17,023 nucleotides of DNA from JBEIFW01 sp044370695 (GTDB lineage: Bacteria; Actinomycetota; Acidimicrobiia; Acidimicrobiales; Ilumatobacteraceae), in NCBI GenBank assembly GCA_044370695.1, contig JBILVB010000085.1:1-17023 (forward strand), written 5' to 3'. The position numbers were made by a program, and so were the translations under genes. Shown piece by piece: positions 13,286 through 17,023 of the stretch; position 1 is the first letter of the stretch; each line of letters starts with the position of its first letter. A model generated the notes under the pieces. The model searched no databases, had not been told where the DNA came from, and worked only from the letters and a program-made list of their open reading frames with translations.

Positions 13286-14487
13286 CCCGCCTCGCCTGGT
13301 TCTCGTGCCCGTCGGGAATAGCCGGTGACATGGCGCTCGGCGCCCTGCTCGACGCCGGCGCCTCGCTCGAGGCCGTGCGCGACGCCGTCGGCCGGCTCGG
13401 ACTCGGGGAACGGATCAGGATCGATGCGGAGTCCGTCCGCCGCAACGGCCTCGCCGCCACCCGGGCCCTCGTCGACCTGGAGCATGACCACGACGAGCAC
13501 GACCACCGGCCGTGGGCGGAGATCGACGAGCGCCTCGCTGCGGCCGGCCTCGCCGCCCGGGTCGAGGCCCGGGCGCGGGCCACGTTCCGGCTCCTGGCCG
13601 AGGAGGAAGGCCGCCTGCACGGCGTCGCCCCCGAGGCCGTCGAGTTCCACGAGGTCGGCTCGCTCGACGCGATCGCCGACGTCGTCGGGGTGTGTGCAGC
13701 GCTCGAGGCCCTCGGCGTCGACGAGGTGTGGGCCTCCCCGGTCGCGGTCGGAGCGGGGACGGCACGATCGGCGCACGGGGTGCTGCCCGTGCCGGCGCCG
13801 GCGACCGCCGCGCTGCTGGCCCGTGCGGGTGCCCCCAGCTACGGGGTGGACGTCGGGGTCGAGCTCGCCACGCCCACCGGTGCCGCGCTGCTCGGTGCGC
13901 TGGCCCGAGGGTTCGGACCCCAGCCGGCGATGCTCGTCGACGCGATCGGTTACGGCGCCGGCGGCCGCGAGCTACCCGGGCGCCCCAACGTGGTGCAGGT
14001 GCTCGTCGGCACGGCGACCGGTGCCCGCCCGCAGGTCCTCGGTGGCGGTCCCGGTCAGCGGGCGGTCGAGCTGTGTGCCAACGTCGACGACGCGACCGGC
14101 GAGACCCTCGCCCACGCCGTGGCTCGGTTGCTGGCCGCCGGGGCGTTCGATGCCTGGGTCACCCCGATCGTGATGAAGAAGGGTCGCCCCGGGGCGACGG
14201 TCCACGCGCTGGTCGAGCCGAGCCTGGCCGAATCGGTCGCCGCGGTTCTCGTGGCCGAGACCGGCACGCTCGGGTTGCGAGCCATCGCCGTGGAGCGCTG
14301 GCCGCAGCTGCGCACCGAGACGATCGTGGACGTGGGCGGCGTGCCGGTCCGGGTGAAGCTGGGGGCGGGCCGGGCCAAGGTCGAGCACGACGACGCCGTC
14401 GTCGCAGCCGCCCGGCTCGAGCTGCCGTTGCGGGAGGTCCTGCGCCGGGCCGAGACGGTGGCGGCCGCGTTCGCGTCGCAGCGGTGA
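13282..14487 (+). CDS. larC: Nickel pincer cofactor biosynthesis protein LarC (nickel insertion, single ORF)
   Basis: A 401-residue LarC, the CTP-dependent cyclometallase that inserts nickel into the pincer nucleotide to give the lactate-racemase cofactor. Family marks are the start FSCPSGIAGDMALGALLDAGAS (~7-28), VEFHEVGSLDAIADVVG (~120-136), SAHGVLPVPAPATAALL (~163-179), ELATPTGAALLG (~194-205), the ANVDDATGE block (~266-274), PIVMKKGRPG (~295-304) and the C-terminal VKLGAGRAKVEHDD. A His/Asp/Glu cluster at 67-75 (H68, H70, H73, H75) is a plausible nickel site. In Lactobacillus plantarum larC is split and joined by programmed frameshift; here it is one continuous frame. It overlaps larB by ATGA and the next gene by GTGA, indicating coupled translation. 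Confidence 0.94.
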   Translation: MTRLAWFSCPSGIAGDMALGALLDAGASLEAVRDAVGRLGLGERIRIDAESVRRNGLAATRALVDLEHDHDEHDHRPWAEIDERLAAAGLAARVEARARATFRLLAEEEGRLHGVAPEAVEFHEVGSLDAIADVVGVCAALEALGVDEVWASPVAVGAGTARSAHGVLPVPAPATAALLARAGAPSYGVDVGVELATPTGAALLGALARGFGPQPAMLVDAIGYGAGGRELPGRPNVVQVLVGTATGARPQVLGGGPGQRAVELCANVDDATGETLAHAVARLLAAGAFDAWVTPIVMKKGRPGATVHALVEPSLAESVAAVLVAETGTLGLRAIAVERWPQLRTETIVDVGGVPVRVKLGAGRAKVEHDDAVVAAARLELPLREVLRRAETVAAAFASQR

Positions 14488-15929
14488 GCACAGCCGGGCG
14501 CGCTGCGTTCGACGCCGTCGTCGTCGGCGCCGGACCCAACGGCTTGACTGCGGCCGCTCGTCTGGCCCGGGCCGGCCGCTCGGTACTGGTCCTGGAGCGG
14601 GCCGACCGCATCGGCGGTGGCGCCCGCACGGCGTCGCTGGGCGACCCCGACGTGGTGCACGACCTCTGCTCGGCCGTGCACCCGTTGGGAGCGGCCTCCC
14701 CGGCCTTCGCGGCCCTCGATCTCGGCACCCGCGGTCTGCGTTGGGCGCATCCGCCGACGCCGCTCGCCCACCCGGTCGACGACGAGCACGTCGGGGTGCT
14801 CGAGCGCGACCTCGACACCACTGCGATCGGTCTCGGCGTCGATGCCGAGGCTTGGCGGGCTCTCGTCGGGCCCTCCGTGCGGCGCTGGGATCGGCTCGTC
14901 GAGGGGTTCCTCGGCCCGCTCGTTCCCCTGCCCCGGCGTCCCGTCACGCTCGCCCGGTTCGCCCCCGTCGGGCTCCGTTCCGCCGAGGTGCTGGCCCGCC
15001 GATTCCGAGAGCCCTCCGCTGCAGCACTCCTGGCCGGATGCGCTGCCCACTCGTTCCTGCGCCTCGACGCACCGTTCACCGGTGGGCTCGGGATCGTGCT
15101 GGCGGCTGCGGCGCACGCGGTCGGATGGCCCGTCGCCGTCGGCGGGTCGCAGGCCATCGTCGATGCGCTCGCGGCCGAGGTGGTCGCCCACGGCGGCGAG
15201 ATCCGGTGCGGCACCGACGTTCGGGCGCTCGGGGACCTGCCATCCCGGCGGGCGACCGTGCTCGACGTGACGCCCGAGCAGTACCTGGCGCTCGGCGGCC
15301 GCCCGTCGTGGTGGTACCGCCGGTGGCGCCGTGCCCCGGGCACCTGCAAGGTCGACTACGTCCTCGACGGTCCGATGCCCTGGCGCCACGACGCGTGCCG
15401 GCGCGCCGGCACGGTGCACCTCGGGGGCGCGGCCTCGGCCCTTGCCGCGGCCGAGGCGGCCGTGCTCGCCGGGCGACACGCCGTCGAGCCGTTCGTGCTC
15501 GTCGCCCAGGCCGCCGTGGCCGATCCCGGCCGTCGCACCGCCGACGGCCGCGAACCGCTGTGGGCCTACTGCCACGTCCCGAACGGTTCGGCCGTGGACG
15601 CCTCGGCGGCGATCGAGACGCAGTTCGACCGCTACGCGCCCGGATGGCGGGACCGGGTGCGGCACCGCTGGGTGCGCACGGCGGTGGACACCGAGGCCCA
15701 CGACCCCTCGATGCCCGGTGGTGACATCGCCGGCGGCTCGCTCGGGGGGACCCAACTCCTGGCCCGCCCCCGGCCGGGTCTCGACCCGTGGCGAACGCCG
15801 GAGCCGAGCACCTGGCTCTGCTCGGCGTCGACCCCGCCGGGCGCCGGCGTGCACGGCATGTGCGGCTGGTGGGCGGCCGGACGGGTCCTCGCCGCCGGAC
15901 GACGCGCGCGCCCTACAGGCCGACCGTAG
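14484..15929 (+). CDS. FAD-dependent oxidoreductase, PYROXD2/CrtI (phytoene desaturase)-like
   Basis: A 481-residue NAD(P)/FAD-dependent oxidoreductase of the amine-oxidase/phytoene-desaturase superfamily, resembling the uncharacterised bacterial PYROXD2-type group. The FAD dinucleotide motif is near the N-terminus: AVVVGAGPNGLTAAARLARAG (~11-31) followed by LVLERADRIGGGARTAS. Further blocks are LCSAVHPLGAASPAF, AAHAVGWPVAVGGSQAIVDALA, KVDYVLDGPMPWR, GTVHLGG, WAYCHVPNG and, at the C-terminus, STPPGAGVHGMCGWWAAGRVL, the FAD-contacting closing motif of the family. There is no signal or clear membrane helix. It starts at GTG 14484, overlapping the larC stop by GTGA, so it is probably made with larB and larC. 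Whether it acts on the same pathway is unknown. Its last 17 bp overlap the convergent lipoprotein gene. Confidence 0.88.
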   Translation: MSTAGRAAFDAVVVGAGPNGLTAAARLARAGRSVLVLERADRIGGGARTASLGDPDVVHDLCSAVHPLGAASPAFAALDLGTRGLRWAHPPTPLAHPVDDEHVGVLERDLDTTAIGLGVDAEAWRALVGPSVRRWDRLVEGFLGPLVPLPRRPVTLARFAPVGLRSAEVLARRFREPSAAALLAGCAAHSFLRLDAPFTGGLGIVLAAAAHAVGWPVAVGGSQAIVDALAAEVVAHGGEIRCGTDVRALGDLPSRRATVLDVTPEQYLALGGRPSWWYRRWRRAPGTCKVDYVLDGPMPWRHDACRRAGTVHLGGAASALAAAEAAVLAGRHAVEPFVLVAQAAVADPGRRTADGREPLWAYCHVPNGSAVDASAAIETQFDRYAPGWRDRVRHRWVRTAVDTEAHDPSMPGGDIAGGSLGGTQLLARPRPGLDPWRTPEPSTWLCSASTPPGAGVHGMCGWWAAGRVLAAGRRARPTGRP

Positions 15930-16512
15930 CGAGCAGCTTGCGGAGTTCCGGGAGGGACAGTTCGCCGCTCGCTCGCGCCGCGACGGTGCTGTCGGCCTTC
16001 AGCAGCACGAAGTACGGATAGGAGGTGAGGCCGAACGCCTTGGCGGACTCCATGGCGGCGGAGTCGGCGAGCACGGGCTTGGTCCAGTTCTCCTTGGCCA
16101 GCCACTTCGACGGCGGATAGTTGGGCGCGCTCGCCTGGACACCGGTCGAGACTGCGACGAGGTCGAGCCCGGCGGGGATGCTGCCGTCGGCGAGCCATTT
16201 CACGACGCGGGGGACCTCGGCCTGGCAGTGCGGGCACCAATGGGCGACGAACAGGATCAGGCGCGGGCGCCCGGTCGCCGGGGTCACCGTCACTGCGTTC
16301 CCCGAGAAGTCCTTGCCCGACAGCGTCGGTGCGGTCGTGCCGACGGCCGGGTCGTCGCCCTTGCCGGGGAGCGGTGCCAGGGCGGTGCCGGACAGCGAGA
16401 CCGGTTGGTTCTGCGGTCCGGCCGGTGCACTCGACGACGAGTCGTCGCCGCACGCGGCGAGGGTGCCGAGGGTCAGTCCGACAGCGAGCAGGACGGAGGC
16501 GAGGCGGGTCAT
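15913..16512 (-). CDS. Thioredoxin-fold (TlpA/DsbA-like) lipoprotein with CPHC active site
   Basis: A 199-residue protein. Residues 1-21 form a lipoprotein signal with lipobox Leu-Ala-Ala-Cys21. A Ser/Pro-rich linker (~24-50) separates the anchor from a thioredoxin-like domain (~60-199). The redox motif is HWCPHCQAEVPRVVKW with Cys93 and Cys96. Pro166 in TSYPYFVLL is the cis-proline position. CPHC is the motif of DsbA-type oxidants, whereas the overall sequence is TlpA/redoxin-like. It should exchange disulfides with secreted proteins on the outer face of the membrane. Its ATG overlaps by 4 bp (ATGA) with the stop of the DsbB-like gene upstream, which supports a shared role: the membrane protein would reoxidise this lipoprotein. 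The 3' end overlaps the convergent FAD gene by 17 bp. Confidence 0.92.
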   Translation of the reverse strand: MTRLASVLLAVGLTLGTLAACGDDSSSSAPAGPQNQPVSLSGTALAPLPGKGDDPAVGTTAPTLSGKDFSGNAVTVTPATGRPRLILFVAHWCPHCQAEVPRVVKWLADGSIPAGLDLVAVSTGVQASAPNYPPSKWLAKENWTKPVLADSAAMESAKAFGLTSYPYFVLLKADSTVAARASGELSLPELRKLLATVGL

Positions 16513-17023
16513 GCGGGGATCTCCCGGTCGGCGGGGCGGACGAGGACGACGAGCGTGGCGCCGATGGCGACGAATCCGGCGAGGGCCATGAGCGGCAGCG
16601 TGACGAAGCCGAACCGTTCGAACCAGATCAGGTTGCAGGGGTTCGCGATCTCGCAGGCGCCCCCCTCGGTGAGCACGCCACGCTCGATGAGGTAGTGGTA
16701 CACGGAGACCGCTGCGCCCGCAGCGGGGAAGACCACTGCGTAGCGCCAGACGCCGGGGTCCCGCCGCAGTGCGGCGATGCCGAGCAGCACGGCGAGCGGG
16801 TACATGGCGATGCGCTGGAACCAGCACAGCCGGCACGGCACGTAGTGGGCGACCTCGCTGAAGTAGAGGCTGCCGGCCGTGGCGGTGGCAGCGATACCCC
16901 AGGCGAACCACAGGGCATAGGGCTGCAACGCCCGGAGCCGGCGGGGCGCCAGCATCCGTGCGACGACGAGCGCTACCGCGCCGCACACGGCGGCGAGGGC
17001 GAGGACCGAGGCGATGACCTGGA
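16509..17023 (-). CDS. DsbB/BdbC-like disulfide bond formation membrane protein, 5' end probably outside the window
   Basis: The frame is open from the stop at 16509 to the right edge. A GTG at 16988 would give 159 residues, but the codons upstream of it also encode a hydrophobic stretch (VIASVLALAAVCGAVALVVA), so the true start is probably beyond the window. Numbered from that GTG, four DsbB-type helices follow: ~25-45, 60-73, 82-100 and 127-150. The two DsbB redox pairs are in the outer loops: Cys52/Cys55 in VPCRLCWFQR between the first two, and Cys112/Cys118 in GGACEIANPCNLIWFERFG between the last two. DsbB proteins pass electrons from a DsbA-like partner to quinone. The upstream hydrophobic segment is an additional helix beyond the usual four. 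The gene overlaps that of the CPHC lipoprotein by 4 bp. Confidence 0.9.
   Translation of the reverse strand, partial: QVIASVLALAAVCGAVALVVARMLAPRRLRALQPYALWFAWGIAATATAGSLYFSEVAHYVPCRLCWFQRIAMYPLAVLLGIAALRRDPGVWRYAVVFPAAGAAVSVYHYLIERGVLTEGGACEIANPCNLIWFERFGFVTLPLMALAGFVAIGATLVVLVRPADREIPA

Noticed and set aside
13512..15929. A plus-strand open frame of 805 codons running through larC into the FAD gene
   Set aside because: Its 5' part is the wrong frame of larC. Coding starts at GTG 14484 where the FAD motif begins.
1..17023. Search for defence systems, prophage, toxin-antitoxin pairs, transposases, tRNAs and riboswitches
   Set aside because: No protein motif, terminal repeat, array or conserved RNA structure supporting any of these could be seen. 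The DUF1524 protein is not treated as a GmrSD restriction enzyme, because it is a lipoprotein lacking the GmrS-like N-terminal domain.

Overview
The window is very GC-rich, coding-dense and uses GTG starts often. Together with a probable F420-type LLM oxidoreductase, an actinobacterial-style secreted DUF1524 nuclease lipoprotein and DsbB/thioredoxin-lipoprotein genes, this points to a high-GC actinobacterium, possibly of the class Acidimicrobiia. The lineage is inferred from gene character and composition; no rRNA or tRNA gene is present to confirm it.

Layout, left to right. (1) 1-2316, minus strand: a secreted subtilisin-like protease cut by the left edge, and a DUF1524/HNH nuclease lipoprotein whose Pro/Thr/Ala linker is encoded by a G-rich repeat. 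(2) 2362-3264, minus: an EamA/DMT-type ten-helix transporter. It is divergent from (3) a plus-strand run: a bacterial Pth2 peptidyl-tRNA hydrolase, a luciferase-like oxidoreductase, a 14-helix DHA2/EmrB drug exporter with a palindrome in front of it, and an enoyl-CoA hydratase/isomerase family protein. (4) 6972-8519, minus: a membrane diguanylate cyclase with GGDEF before PAS; its 3' end overlaps the hydratase gene by 41 bp. (5) 8664-11540, minus: a translationally coupled three-gene cassette (LLM flavin oxidoreductase, acetoacetate-decarboxylase-fold protein, medium-chain dehydrogenase), with pheA (prephenate dehydratase) just upstream at 11590-12513. (6) 12533-15929, plus: larB, larC and a PYROXD2/CrtI-like FAD oxidoreductase, joined by 4-bp start/stop overlaps. 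(7) 15913-17023, minus: a CPHC thioredoxin-fold lipoprotein and a DsbB-like membrane protein, also overlapping by 4 bp.

How the genes work together. larB and larC make and nickel-load the nickel-pincer nucleotide used by lactate racemase-type enzymes; larE and any LarA-type client lie outside the window. The DsbB-like protein and the CPHC lipoprotein look like an extracytoplasmic disulfide-forming pair. The three-gene cassette at 8664-11540 is the least explained part. Its middle protein has the acetoacetate decarboxylase fold, but by eye lacks the Schiff-base lysine, so the cassette probably carries out an uncharacterised conversion. No defence island, CRISPR array, prophage, insertion sequence or RNA gene is visible. 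Intergenic gaps are all under 150 bp.
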